Below are positions 7,811-16,741 of a DNA stretch of 64,000 nucleotides, piece after piece. How positions within the stretch are numbered: the stretch's first letter is position 1; the number at the start of each line of letters is the position of its first letter. A model generated the notes under the pieces. It was not told the origin of the DNA, searched no databases, and saw nothing but the letters and a program-made list of their open reading frames with translations. This stretch comes from Phycisphaerae bacterium (GTDB lineage: Bacteria; Planctomycetota; Phycisphaerae; UBA1845): NCBI GenBank assembly GCA_022072505.1, contig JAJVHU010000031.1, positions 42,083-106,082 on the forward strand, in the 5' to 3' direction. The translations under genes and the position numbers were made by a program.

Positions 7811-10800
7811 TTGCTGACGCGAACCTGGGATCCTGACGCCGTCCGCCCGCTTCACGTGGTCATGATCGTGCTGATCGTGGCGATGTTGTGCGGCGGTTTT
7901 CTCCTGCTGAGCGTGCCGGAAAGCGTCGAGTTGGTGGACGGGGCTCGGGCGTGGGGGGCGAATTCACTGCTGCGGTCGGTGGTTCAGCTCCTGTGTCTGA
8001 ACTACGAAGCCCCGGCGCGCCACGCGGACGCGATCAAGAGCTTCTGCCTGATGTTCTTCACCGCCGCGGCGCTGATCTGCGTCGGCGTCGTTCTGGCGTC
8101 CCGGCGATCGCCGGAGGCGGAGGACGACGCGGCGCCCGCCGCAGCCGCGCCGGCGCTGCCGCCGGACGACGCGGAGTCGCCGGAGTCGGCGGCGCTCGAC
8201 GTGGAGAAGGGCAAGCCCGACGCTCGGCGCAACATCGCCCCGCTGATCGCGGCGCATATCACGGGCGGCTTGTACGTCGCGTGGCTGCTGATCCGGGCGC
8301 TGACGACGTCGGCGGCTTTGCCGGGCGGAGGCGCCGCCTCCGCAATCAGCCTCGCCCTCGCAGCGGCGGTGGTCGGCGTGGTCGGGCTGTTGTGGTCGTT
8401 TGCGCTGAGCGCGTCGCTGACCCGGTCCGCGGCGCGTCTTGCCGCCGGGGGTCTGATGATCGTCAGCGTCATCGCCGCCTCGCTTGCGATCTGGTACTTT
8501 TACGAGCGCAATCCGCACCTTCGGGCGAAGTTCCCCTTCGGCAATCCCACGTTTCTGGCCGCATGTCTGCTGCCGGGATTGATCGTTTCCGGCGCGTTTG
8601 CCTCCTCCGCGCTGAGCCGCCTCAGAAGCGGAGGAGGGATATCCGGCGTCGTGCGGGCCGCGGGATTGTCGTGTTTCGCGCTTCTTCTGGCGTGGGCGAT
8701 CCTGCTGAGCAATGCCCCGGACTCGGTCGGACGAGGCGCCGGCGCGCATGTTGCCGACGTGCTGCGCAGCGCCGCACGCCCGTCCGGCGCGATCGTCGGG
8801 CTGGTGTGCGGCGTGCTGACGATGCTGTACCTGCGGACCGGCGCCGGACGAAAGCGCTACGTCGTCGGCGCGGGCGCGGTGCTGGCCGTCGCCGGGGCGT
8901 GGTACGGATTGCGCGCCGCGGAAGGATCGTCCGAATACGGGCGCGACGCGACGGCGCGCGTCCGGTTTCACGGTTGGTCTTACGCCGTCAGCCTGTTTCA
9001 GGAGCATCCGATCGCGGGCTGCGGACCGGGCGGGTTCACGCTCGGGGTGGATCAGCTCATCAGCCGGGAGTGGCGCGACGATCCGCTTCGGCGGACCGAC
9101 GTCGAGGAGGATCCGCGGGCGTTGTCGGCGCGTCTCGGGCATGCGCACAATGAGTGGCTGGAGGTTCTCGCGGACTCGGGATCGATCGGGTTCGTGCTGC
9201 TGCTGGCGATGTTCGCCCTGACCTTCATGGCCGGGATGAACGCGCTGGAGTCGGACCTGTCCGAACCGCAGCGTCGCGCGCTGATCGCGCTGCTGGCGGC
9301 GCTGGCCGCCTTGATCGTCGAAGAGTGCTTCGGGGTGGGTCTGCGCTTCGGCGAGGTTCCCTGCGCGTTTTACACCGTGCTGGGGTTGACGTGGGCGATG
9401 TGCGGCTCGCGGACGACAAACCTCGTGGGCGAACTCTCGCGGCGGCGCGACGTGGGGCTGGCGGCGGCGGGCGGAGCGTTCCTGCTCGGGCTGGGCGTGC
9501 TCGTCCTGGCGTTTCACGATTTCCGCGCAGCGCGGGCGGGGCATGACGCCGCGGCGCTGGCGCGCGAGGGTCGGGTCGAGGACGCCCTGACGAAGTACGC
9601 CGCGGCGGGCCGCCCGCTCCGCACGGACCGCGCGATGCAGGACATGCTCCTGCATTGCGAGGCGGCGCTGATCCACGCCCGCACGCTGCAACGCAAGGGC
9701 CTTGAACTGAGCTGGCGGGCGCAGCAGGAGACGCCCGCGAACACGACCCTTCTCGCCGAAGGACAGCGCGCCGTCGAGTCGGCGCTGACGTTCGCCGATC
9801 GCGCCCGAACGATCCTGCATGACGTGCTCACCTGCGCTCCGGGCTACCTCGGCGCCAGCCGACTGAACGCGGAGCTCCTCCTGATGGGGTGGGAGTTCGC
9901 CCGCGCCCGCAACCGCAACGAGGAGGCGGCCGCGTATCTCGCCAACGCCGCGCAGTCCCTCGAGATCGAACTCGCCCGTCAGCCCTTCAACGCGGACCTT
10001 GCCGTCAAGTGCGTGCAGATCGCCGGACCGATGCTCGACTTCGAACGCGCGATCATCTATCTCGCACGGCCTTTGCGCCACGAACCGGTCGTCTCGGAAT
10101 ACGTCGGCGGGCTGACCGACTACGTCGACGCCACGCCGGGGTTTGATGACGCCTTCGGCTCGATCTACACCCGCGCGATGACGTTTCTCGACTCGCCCGT
10201 GTATCAGCCCGCGGACGCGGTCGAGCGCTGGGCGCCCGAGATCGTCCGCGTCGGCGGCATCCTTCATGTCGCCGCGTCGCGCTACGTCGACGCCGTCGAG
10301 GCGTTCGACAAAGCTGCGGGGGGGTACGAACGCTACGGGTTCTTCGACACCGCGCCGCTGGCGTCCGCGTACGCGCTGGCGGAACTCGCCGACGCCCGGT
10401 TCCTCGCCACGCCGGCGTCTCCCGACGCGGCGCTGACGACGCTCGACCGCGCCATCTCCGTCGCCCCGGGCGGCGAGCAGGGCGACGCCTTCAAACATCG
10501 TACGATGCTGATTCGCCGGACGGCTTACCTGGCCGCCGGAGGTCGGGAGGAGGAGGTCCGGGCGATCCTGAAAGATCCGGGAGGCGTCTCGGATTCGGCG
10601 CAGCAGGATCCGCGGCTTGCCGCCATCTACGCCGACGTGGCGTTCCGGGTGTTGCAGCGCCGACCCTGGGAACTGCCCCCGGAGCTGGCGAAGTGGATCG
10701 CGCGTGCGATCGAACTCGACTCTCGAAACATCCGCGCCCGCTTCGTCGCGGCGAACCTCGCGATGCTCGACGGAAAGTGCGCCGACGCAGAGGCGCACCT

Positions 10801-11110
10801 GCGGCAGGCGGCGGCGGCGGGCGCCCCGGTCGATGACGTCCTCGGAGCGATCATCATCGTGCATCGCGCGCTGCCGGATTGTGAGGCGATGCCGACATTG
10901 TGGGCGGAACTCGCGCCGGACCGCCCGATGCCGCCGCTTCCGGAGTTCGGACCGTTTCCCGAGCCTCCTCCCGCCGACGCGGCCCCCGACTCCGCCGCGC
11001 CAGGCGAGGAACCGACGAAAGCCGCGGACGCGCCTGAATCCGAACCCGCGCCGTCCGGTTCTGAACCCGTGTCGCCTCCCGACACGAACGATCCTGGCGC
11101 CCCGCGGTAA
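7811..11110 (+). CDS. O-antigen ligase/polymerase-like membrane protein with TPR-like C-terminal half
   Basis: About 1,099 residues from the TTG at 7811, with AGGG ten bases upstream. A longer ATG start at 7733 falls inside a good -10 box and is less likely. The first half has some ten membrane helices and the Wzy_C/O-antigen ligase signature: RFHGWSYAVSLFQEHPIAGC with GPGGF, then HAHNEWLEVLADSGSIGF. The second half (from about residue 590) is soluble and helical, with repeats resembling tetratricopeptides, ending in an acidic proline-rich tail. Family members join O-polysaccharide to lipid A-core or link glycans. It is convergent with the Kdo transferase gene, so both likely serve the LPS. 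TPR fusions of this type are common in planctomycetes. Confidence 0.78.
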   Translation: MLTRTWDPDAVRPLHVVMIVLIVAMLCGGFLLLSVPESVELVDGARAWGANSLLRSVVQLLCLNYEAPARHADAIKSFCLMFFTAAALICVGVVLASRRSPEAEDDAAPAAAAPALPPDDAESPESAALDVEKGKPDARRNIAPLIAAHITGGLYVAWLLIRALTTSAALPGGGAASAISLALAAAVVGVVGLLWSFALSASLTRSAARLAAGGLMIVSVIAASLAIWYFYERNPHLRAKFPFGNPTFLAACLLPGLIVSGAFASSALSRLRSGGGISGVVRAAGLSCFALLLAWAILLSNAPDSVGRGAGAHVADVLRSAARPSGAIVGLVCGVLTMLYLRTGAGRKRYVVGAGAVLAVAGAWYGLRAAEGSSEYGRDATARVRFHGWSYAVSLFQEHPIAGCGPGGFTLGVDQLISREWRDDPLRRTDVEEDPRALSARLGHAHNEWLEVLADSGSIGFVLLLAMFALTFMAGMNALESDLSEPQRRALIALLAALAALIVEECFGVGLRFGEVPCAFYTVLGLTWAMCGSRTTNLVGELSRRRDVGLAAAGGAFLLGLGVLVLAFHDFRAARAGHDAAALAREGRVEDALTKYAAAGRPLRTDRAMQDMLLHCEAALIHARTLQRKGLELSWRAQQETPANTTLLAEGQRAVESALTFADRARTILHDVLTCAPGYLGASRLNAELLLMGWEFARARNRNEEAAAYLANAAQSLEIELARQPFNADLAVKCVQIAGPMLDFERAIIYLARPLRHEPVVSEYVGGLTDYVDATPGFDDAFGSIYTRAMTFLDSPVYQPADAVERWAPEIVRVGGILHVAASRYVDAVEAFDKAAGGYERYGFFDTAPLASAYALAELADARFLATPASPDAALTTLDRAISVAPGGEQGDAFKHRTMLIRRTAYLAAGGREEEVRAILKDPGGVSDSAQQDPRLAAIYADVAFRVLQRRPWELPPELAKWIARAIELDSRNIRARFVAANLAMLDGKCADAEAHLRQAAAAGAPVDDVLGAIIIVHRALPDCEAMPTLWAELAPDRPMPPLPEFGPFPEPPPADAAPDSAAPGEEPTKAADAPESEPAPSGSEPVSPPDTNDPGAPR

Positions 11111-11170
11111 TGTACGCCCAGCCGGGTCGCCGGTTCGACGCCGCCGCCGCGTCAGCGCGCCGACAACGGA

Positions 11171-12490
11171 TTACGACGGCAAGCGCCCGCGCAGGATCGC
11201 CGCGAGACGATCCACGGTGCGCCCCGTCGCGCCTTGGTGCGCTACGACGACGCGACGCGCCTTCTCACCGCGTTCCGCGAGCGCCGCCGGATCGGACAAC
11301 CAGTCCCCCACCGCCGTCGCCAGCTCTGCCGCGCTTCCGATCCGCCGCAGCGCGCCTGCCGTCGCCAGCGCGGCGACCGGCGCCTCGAAATTGTTCATAT
11401 GCGGTCCGCAAAGCACCGCCCGACCGAGCGCGGCCGCCTCGATCGGGTCCGATCCTCCCAGCGGAACCAGCGAACGCCCCACGAACACGACCCGCGCCAA
11501 AGCGTAGAACTTCCGCAGCTCGCCCAGCGTGTCTCCGAGGATCACCGTCCGAGCGTCCCCGCCGGGCGCGGGGGCGCCGTCGGGACACAGACCGCGCCGG
11601 ACGACGCTGAACCCGCATCGCTCAATCAGGCGCGCCACGTCGTTGAACCGCTCGGGTTTCCGCGGGACGATCGCCAGCCGCGGCGACGCCGGGATCAGTG
11701 CTGCACTTGCCGCGCCTTCCAGTAAAGCGCAAAACGCCTCCAGCAGCAGCGGCTCCTCGTCATCGCCCGTGCTGCCGCAAACCCACAACGCATCCCCCTC
11801 CCCCACGCCCAGCGCGATCCGAAGCTCGTCCGTCCCCGGAACGCGGTCCGCGACCGTCGCCGTGTCCCACTTCATCGAGGACGTGATCTCGACCCGCTCC
11901 GGCGGCGTTCCGAGACGCACGAACCGCGCCGCGATCGTCGCGTCCTGCGCCCCCGCCCACGCCAGCCGCCGGAACATGCTCCGGGCGATCCGTCCGAGGC
12001 GAGCGAGCCGACGCGCGCTGCGCTCGGTCAGCCGTCCGTTGACGACCGCGATCGGAATCCCCCGCCGGTCCGCCTCGTGAACCAGATTGAACCAGACCTC
12101 CAGTTCGACAAGCACGATCAGCTCGGGACGCACGCGGTCCAGCGCCCGGCGGACGGCGAAGCTGAAGTCCAGCGGAAAGCGGAACACGCGATCCGCGCCG
12201 TAAAGCGCCGTCGCGCGGGCGAACCCGGTGTCCGTCGTCGTTGAAATCACGATGTCCAGATCAGGACGGGCGCGGCGCAACCCCTCGACCAGCGCGGGCG
12301 TCGCGTTCACCTCGCCGAGCGACACGGCGTGAATCCAGATGCGCCGTCGGTCCGCCTCAAACCGCGGAACCGCCCCGAAGCGCTGACCCCACCCGCGGCG
12401 GTTCTTTCCGCGGACGAAGGCGTTGTAAAGCGCGACGGGCAGGTAGACCAGCCCCGCAAGAACGTAGCAGAAATCCGCGACCCAGCGCAT
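11171..12490 (-). CDS. waaA: 3-deoxy-D-manno-octulosonic acid (Kdo) transferase
   Basis: 439 residues from the ATG at 12490; a TTG at 12523 would add 11 residues. A hydrophobic N-terminus (RWVADFCYVLAGLVYLPVAL) anchors it to the inner membrane. The family hallmarks follow: IWIHAVSLGEVNAT, ISTTTDTGFARA, FPLDFSFAVRRALDRVRPEL, VLVELEVWFN and VNGRLTERSARR. The C-terminal half contains the GT-B nucleotide-sugar region VVFVGRSLVPLGG and PVLCGPHMNNFE-like sequence. It transfers Kdo from CMP-Kdo to the lipid A precursor. Planctomycetes retain LPS genes, so this fits. It is transcribed after the terminator of the thioredoxin gene and stands as a single gene. Confidence 0.92.
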   Translation of the reverse strand: MRWVADFCYVLAGLVYLPVALYNAFVRGKNRRGWGQRFGAVPRFEADRRRIWIHAVSLGEVNATPALVEGLRRARPDLDIVISTTTDTGFARATALYGADRVFRFPLDFSFAVRRALDRVRPELIVLVELEVWFNLVHEADRRGIPIAVVNGRLTERSARRLARLGRIARSMFRRLAWAGAQDATIAARFVRLGTPPERVEITSSMKWDTATVADRVPGTDELRIALGVGEGDALWVCGSTGDDEEPLLLEAFCALLEGAASAALIPASPRLAIVPRKPERFNDVARLIERCGFSVVRRGLCPDGAPAPGGDARTVILGDTLGELRKFYALARVVFVGRSLVPLGGSDPIEAAALGRAVLCGPHMNNFEAPVAALATAGALRRIGSAAELATAVGDWLSDPAALAERGEKARRVVVAHQGATGRTVDRLAAILRGRLPS

Positions 12491-12542
12491 GCGCCGATCG
12501 TACCCGCGCCTTCCTTGGCTCAACAGTCGGCGCCGGCGCAGA

Positions 12543-12579
12543 CAAAAGCGCCGGGGTCGGGCGGACCCCGGCGCTTTTG
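12543..12579 (-). terminator. Strong hairpin terminator after the thioredoxin-TPR gene
   Basis: A perfect 16-bp inverted repeat (arms 12543-12558 and 12564-12579, five-base loop) has GACCCCGGCGCTTTTG as one arm, ending in a T run when read on the minus strand. It separates the thioredoxin gene from waaA. Confidence 0.75.
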
Positions 12580-12630
12580 CGGGTCTGCGAATCTCCGGAC
12601 GCGGGCCGGACCCGCGTCCGGCGCGACGAC

Positions 12631-13455
12631 TCAGCCGCCGGCGATGATCTGCTTCGCCATCTCAACGTATTCCGGCGTCGCCCAGGGCTTCTGCACGAAT
12701 TCCTCCGCTGCTTTTTTCGCCGCCGCGCGGTCGCCCTTCTGAAGGTGGCAGTACGCGATTGAAACCAGCGCGTACGAGCGAATCTGCGGATCCTTGATGT
12801 TCGTGTCGGCCTTGGTGAAGTACTCGATCGCTTTCTCGAACTGCCCGGCGGTCTGATAAAGGTCGCCGATGCCGTTGTACGCATCGCCGAGCACGTTGCC
12901 CACGTACTTCGCCGCCTCGGCCTTCGCCAGCGCTTTCTCCGCGTCGTCGCGTTTGCCCCGGTTGGACAGCGCCCACGCGACCACGGCGTTCGCTTCGCCG
13001 TCGTCCGGTTTGTCCTTCAACGTCTTCAACGCCGTCTGATAGCGCTCGTGACCGTCCTTGATCTTCGTCATCTGCTCGGCAAAGGGCCCCGCCGGCAGGT
13101 ATCCGCCGATCTTCCCGACGATCTCGCCTTGTGCATCGAGGAAAAGGATCGTCGGGAAGCCCTGAACGTGCTCCTTGTACTTCTGCGCGACCTCGACCCC
13201 GTCCTTCTCCGCGTTCAGCTTGATCGGGACGAACTGCGACGCGAGCTGCACGACTTTCGTGTCCGTGTACGTGTCTTTGTCCAGCCGCTTGCACCAGCCG
13301 CACCAGTCCGTGTAAAAGTCGATCATCACGATCTTGCCGGTGGACTTCGCGGTCTGCTGGGCCGTGATCCAGTCCTTCACCCACGGCATCTCGCCCGCCT
13401 GCGCCACTCCCGCCGCACCCGTCATCAACGTCAACAAACTCGTCATCGCGCGCAT
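12631..13455 (-). CDS. Secreted thioredoxin-fold protein with TPR repeats
   Basis: 274 residues; AAGGA lies just upstream of the ATG. Residues 1-20 form a signal peptide ending in AGVAQA. A thioredoxin fold follows with the redox motif WCGWC at Cys52 and Cys55 (IDFYTDWCGWCKRLDK), and the cis-proline segment GFPTILFLD. The C-terminal half holds tetratricopeptide-like helices (YNGIGDLYQTAGQFEKAIEYF, YALVSIAYCHLQKGDRAAA). Such proteins act as disulfide reductases or isomerases in the periplasm, with the TPR part binding partners. The gene is isolated between a repeat-rich gap and a terminator. The DUF255-like arrangement supports redox activity, but no substrate can be named. Confidence 0.82.
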   Translation of the reverse strand: MRAMTSLLTLMTGAAGVAQAGEMPWVKDWITAQQTAKSTGKIVMIDFYTDWCGWCKRLDKDTYTDTKVVQLASQFVPIKLNAEKDGVEVAQKYKEHVQGFPTILFLDAQGEIVGKIGGYLPAGPFAEQMTKIKDGHERYQTALKTLKDKPDDGEANAVVAWALSNRGKRDDAEKALAKAEAAKYVGNVLGDAYNGIGDLYQTAGQFEKAIEYFTKADTNIKDPQIRSYALVSIAYCHLQKGDRAAAKKAAEEFVQKPWATPEYVEMAKQIIAGG

Positions 13456-13617
13456 CTGTTTTCCTTTTGTTCAATTGCCGCGGCACGCGCCGCCCCGTCG
13501 CCCCGCCGCCACGGATTGTATCGACCGAACCCGCGAAAACGGCGCACCCCTCCGTCAGAACCTGTCAAACCCGGACGGCGAAACGCCGCCGCCCTGAAAT
13601 AACCGGGGAATCTGAAT

Positions 13618-13765
13618 CTCCACCTGACTCCGGTTGTGACATGCCCCCGAGCGTCCTCCGAGAGCCGTAGCCCCGGAAGGGGCGCCAGACAACAGCCCAG
13701 CACGCCAGTGCTGGGAAGCCGTCGCCGATGACCCGCAAGTCCCGGAGGGACGACAGAAGTTCGCA
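13618..13765 (-). repeat. Dispersed repeat family D (CCCAGCAC hairpin element)
   Basis: Read on the minus strand this matches 25352-25490 over roughly 140 bp: a GTCCCTCCGGGACTT block, then GGCTTCCCAGCACTGGCGTG with CTGGGCTGTT, then a CCGGGGCTA block. It holds a perfect CCCAGCAC/GTGCTGGG hairpin. It sits in a 519-bp gap between the thioredoxin gene and tryptophanase, where I see no gene. Its 13600-13620 edge carries the CTCCACCTGACTCCGG motif of family B. Confidence 0.65.
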
Positions 13766-13974
13766 AAGACGGAGAACCGCCGCGCCGCCCATCCCCCGTC
13801 CCTCCCGGACCTGAAGGCATGCCGGGCGCCGGAGCCTGTTGGAGACTCAGAAGATACGAAAAATCCCCGATCCCTGAGCCCCCGTTTCTGAATGCTCGAT
13901 GCGTGCCGCACGATCCCCGGATCTTGCGGCACGGCATTTGCCGGTCATTCTTCCCCACAACAGGGAGACCCGGC

Positions 13975-15414
13975 ATGAAGACCATCATCGAACCGTTCCG
14001 CATCAAGGTTGTCGAACCGATCCGCATGACCACCGCGCCGCAGCGGGAGCGCCTCCTGCGCGAGGCCGGGTTCAACGTCTTCCTGCTCAAGGCCGAGGAC
14101 GTGCTCATCGACCTCCTCACCGACAGCGGGACCGGGGCGATGTCGTCCGAGCAGTGGGCGGGCATCATGCGCGGCGACGAGTCCTACGCGGGCGCGAAGA
14201 GTTTCTACCGCTTCCAGGACCGCATCCGTGATCTCACCGGCTTCGAGCACGTCCTGCCCACGCACCAGGGGCGGGCGAGCGAGCGCATCCTTTTTGAGCT
14301 GGTCGGCGGTCCCGGAAAGGTCGTCCCCAACAACGCCCACTTCGACACCACCCGCGCCAACGTGGAACACTCGGGCGCCGAAGCCGTCGATCTGTCGATC
14401 CCCGAGGCCCGCGACCCGCGCGACCGCCACCCGTTCAAAGGCAACATGAACGTCCCGGAGCTGGAGCGCCTCATTCAGCGCGTCGGCCCGGAACGCATCC
14501 CGCTCGTGATGGTCACGATCACCAACAACAGCGGCGGCGGGCAGCCCGTCAGCCTGGAGAACCTCCGCGCCGTCCGCGCCGTGTGCGACCGTCATCGCCT
14601 TCCCCTCTTTCTGGACGCCTGCCGCTTCGCCGAGAACGCCTTCTTCATCAAGCGCCGCGAGCCCGGCTGCGATCACAAACCCGTCGCCGACATTGTGCAT
14701 GAGATGTTCGAGCTGGCCGACGGCGCGACGATCTCCGCGAAGAAGGACGGCCTGGTCAACATCGGGGGCTTGCTGCTCTTGCGCGACGAGTCGCTCTTTC
14801 AACGCGCCAGCAGCCTGCTCATCCTGACCGAGGGTTTCGTCACTTACGGAGGCCTCGCCGGGCGGGATCTGGAGGCGATGGCCCAGGGGTTCGAGGAGGT
14901 CATCCACGAGGATTACCTCCACTATCGCATCCGCAGCGTCGAGTATCTCGGCGAGCGGTTGCTGTCCGCCGGCGTGCCCATCCTTGAACCGCCCGGCGGG
15001 CACGCGGTGTACCTCGACGCCGCCGCCTTCTGCCCGCACATCCCGCCCGCGCAGTTCCCCGGACAGACCGTCGTCTGCGCTTTGTATCGCCACGCCGGCA
15101 TCCGCGCCGTCGAGATCGGATCCGTGATGTTCGGCGGTAGCGCCAAGACGGTGGCATCCGGCGGTGCTGCCTCGTCGGAAGCTTCCGGTTCAGCGGATGA
15201 CCGCACCCTCGCCGCGCAGACAGGCGCGTCCCCGCCGCGGCTGGAACTGGTCCGCCTGGCGATGCCGCGGCGCGTGTACACACAGAGCCACGTGGACTAC
15301 GTCATCGAGGCCGTCGCCGAAGTGCATCAGCGCCGCCAGACCCTCCGCGGCCTGCGCATCACGTATGAACCCCCGGTCCTGCGACACTTCACGGCGCGGT
15401 TCGAGGAGGCGTGA
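13975..15414 (+). CDS. tnaA: Tryptophanase (tryptophan indole-lyase)
   Basis: 479 residues from the ATG at 13975, with AGGGAGA upstream. It is a PLP-dependent beta-eliminating lyase that splits tryptophan to indole, pyruvate and ammonia. Family features run throughout: EPFRIKVVEPIRMTT, DLLTDSGTGAMS, MRGDESYAGAKSFY, THQGRASE, ITNNSGGGQPVSL, the PLP lysine in ISAKKDGLVNIGG, EGFVTYGGLAGRD and GIRAVEIGSVMFGG. The NNSGGGQPVSL and LDACRFAENAFFIK segments look more like tryptophanase than tyrosine phenol-lyase, but the KKDGLVNIGG segment resembles the latter, so the substrate is not certain. An alanine- and serine-rich insert of about 25 residues lies after MFGG. No tnaB permease is adjacent. Confidence 0.8.
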   Translation: MKTIIEPFRIKVVEPIRMTTAPQRERLLREAGFNVFLLKAEDVLIDLLTDSGTGAMSSEQWAGIMRGDESYAGAKSFYRFQDRIRDLTGFEHVLPTHQGRASERILFELVGGPGKVVPNNAHFDTTRANVEHSGAEAVDLSIPEARDPRDRHPFKGNMNVPELERLIQRVGPERIPLVMVTITNNSGGGQPVSLENLRAVRAVCDRHRLPLFLDACRFAENAFFIKRREPGCDHKPVADIVHEMFELADGATISAKKDGLVNIGGLLLLRDESLFQRASSLLILTEGFVTYGGLAGRDLEAMAQGFEEVIHEDYLHYRIRSVEYLGERLLSAGVPILEPPGGHAVYLDAAAFCPHIPPAQFPGQTVVCALYRHAGIRAVEIGSVMFGGSAKTVASGGAASSEASGSADDRTLAAQTGASPPRLELVRLAMPRRVYTQSHVDYVIEAVAEVHQRRQTLRGLRITYEPPVLRHFTARFEEA

Positions 15415-15464
15415 CCGGAACCGGGTGTCCGAAGAGCGCGGCTGCACACGACAGGGATGAAGAA

Positions 15465-15572
15465 AACACCTGAGTCTCCACTTGACTCCGGTGCGCCGCG
15501 GCGCGCGACGATCCTCGACCCACATCGAAGCCGGCACGGCGCGCCGCGTTTCTCGACTCCAACAGCGTCGCG
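15465..15572. repeat. Repeat families B and A fragments at the 3' edge of the broken restriction gene
   Basis: CTGAGTCTCCACTTGACTCC at about 15471 is the family B edge, also seen near 13603, 58182 and 63877. CAACAGCGTC at about 15560 is identical to the terminal ten bases of the family A inverted repeat at 32078. The two fragments lie just beyond the premature end of the restriction-enzyme fragment. Confidence 0.5.
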
Positions 15573-15582
15573 TCCCCCAGCC

Positions 15583-16332
15583 CTACGATCCGTAGAGTTC
15601 GTCGCCCACCTCCTTCTGGCGGTTGAGGGTTTTCTCGAGCAGTCCGGCGGCGCGAGGCTTCAGATGGGCGCGGGTCGGCAGCAGCCCGCCGCGCTCAAAG
15701 AGGAAGAAAAACTCCACGAACCGGTCCCGATCCCTCAGTTCCTGAAGGGTGAATTCCTCGTACGTCAGCGACCCTCGGCTGCGGTGGTAGAGTCGGATCG
15801 TCGAGAAATTCGAGACGATCGCCCACGGCGCCTCCGGGATCGCGAGAAGATAGTCCCAGCCCTGGGCGACGGCGGTGCGGCCGTTGGAGCGGTCGCGGTC
15901 CAGGTCGGTCGTCGCGTCCTTCAGTTCGATCAGGACGGCGGGGTGCTGGTCCGCGGGGAAATTTCCGAGCGCCGCGTCCGCCTGTCCGACGCCGGCGACG
16001 GGGTACTTGTGCTCCAGTTGCCAGGCCTGGGGGTTCTGCGTCTTGACGGTGTATCCCAGGGCCTCGCCGAAGACCTGATCGAGGAATTGTCCGTCGATCG
16101 AGGTTTCGCGGTGCTGCGGGAGCCTGCCCGACGACTCCAGATCGGCCCAGCGGAGGAGGATCTGATGCGCCCGGTCCACCTCGTCGCGGCGCGCCGCCAG
16201 GACGACGGCGCTCTCGGTCAGCAGGCGCGGGATGAACAGGGCGCGCTGACGGCTGACGCGCCGGCGGACGACGCGCTCCTGCGCCTCGTAGAGGCTGGGG
16301 CCTTCATCCAGGGTTGGTTTGCGCCTGCCCAT
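15583..16332 (-). pseudogene. N-terminal fragment of a type IIG (Eco57I-like) restriction-modification enzyme
   Basis: 249 residues from the ATG at 16332; the frame extends to 16413, but that part is repeat DNA. The sequence matches the N-terminal nuclease region of long (about 1,000 residue) fused restriction-methyltransferase proteins: LFIPRLLTESAV, ILLRWADLESSGRL, LDQVFGEALGY, GQADAALGNF, VLIELKDATTDLDRDRSNGR, GWDYLLAIPEAPWAIVSNF and FVEFFFLFERGGLLPT. The D...ELK pair is the PD-(D/E)XK site. It stops at LLEKTLNRQKEVGDELYGS, where relatives continue into the methyltransferase. No methylase domain remains in the window. It is most likely a remnant, though a free-standing nuclease cannot be excluded. 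Short repeats flank both ends. Confidence 0.75.
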
Positions 16333-16356
16333 CGCTGCGCCGTATGATCCTCCATC

Positions 16357-16454
16357 AGCCCGTTGAAAAAGGGTAGCGCCTCCCTCCGGGAGGCGAATTT
16401 CGCCGGGAAACAACCGGCATCACGAAAGCCGATCGCGAGTTCTTCAACAGGCTG
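16357..16454. mobile_element. MITE-like element, family C
   Basis: A 98-bp element with 11-bp ends AGCCCGTTGAA and TTCAACAGGCT as imperfect inverted repeats, plus an internal CCTCCCTCCGGGAGG hairpin. A second copy of about 96 bp lies at 57963-58058. It has no coding capacity and sits 25 bp upstream of the restriction-enzyme fragment. The remaining 16455-16741 shows nothing recognisable. Confidence 0.7.
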
Positions 16455-16741
16455 TCATGCCCTTCCCAAGGCCGGAACGCGATCCTAACTCGCCCTCGCG
16501 CGGCGGCAAGAGCGCGAACGTGTCGCCGCCGAACGCACTTGCACGGCAAAAGCGGGCGGGTTTGCACGGCGTCGGCAAGCCGTCCGCACGACCACCGTCC
16601 CCCTGACGTGCTCCCCCCGCCTGCGTATCCTAGGACGATGACAGCGACCGTCGCCGCAAGTATGCTGGCCTCCGATGACCCGGGCGGGAGGCGAAAATCA
16701 ACTTGAGCGACTCCGGGCGGGCGAGTTCGTGCTACCTGACG

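Noticed and set aside
7964..10864. 966-codon minus-strand open frame
   Set aside because: Antisense to the O-antigen ligase-like gene; Arg/Gln-rich and without family features.
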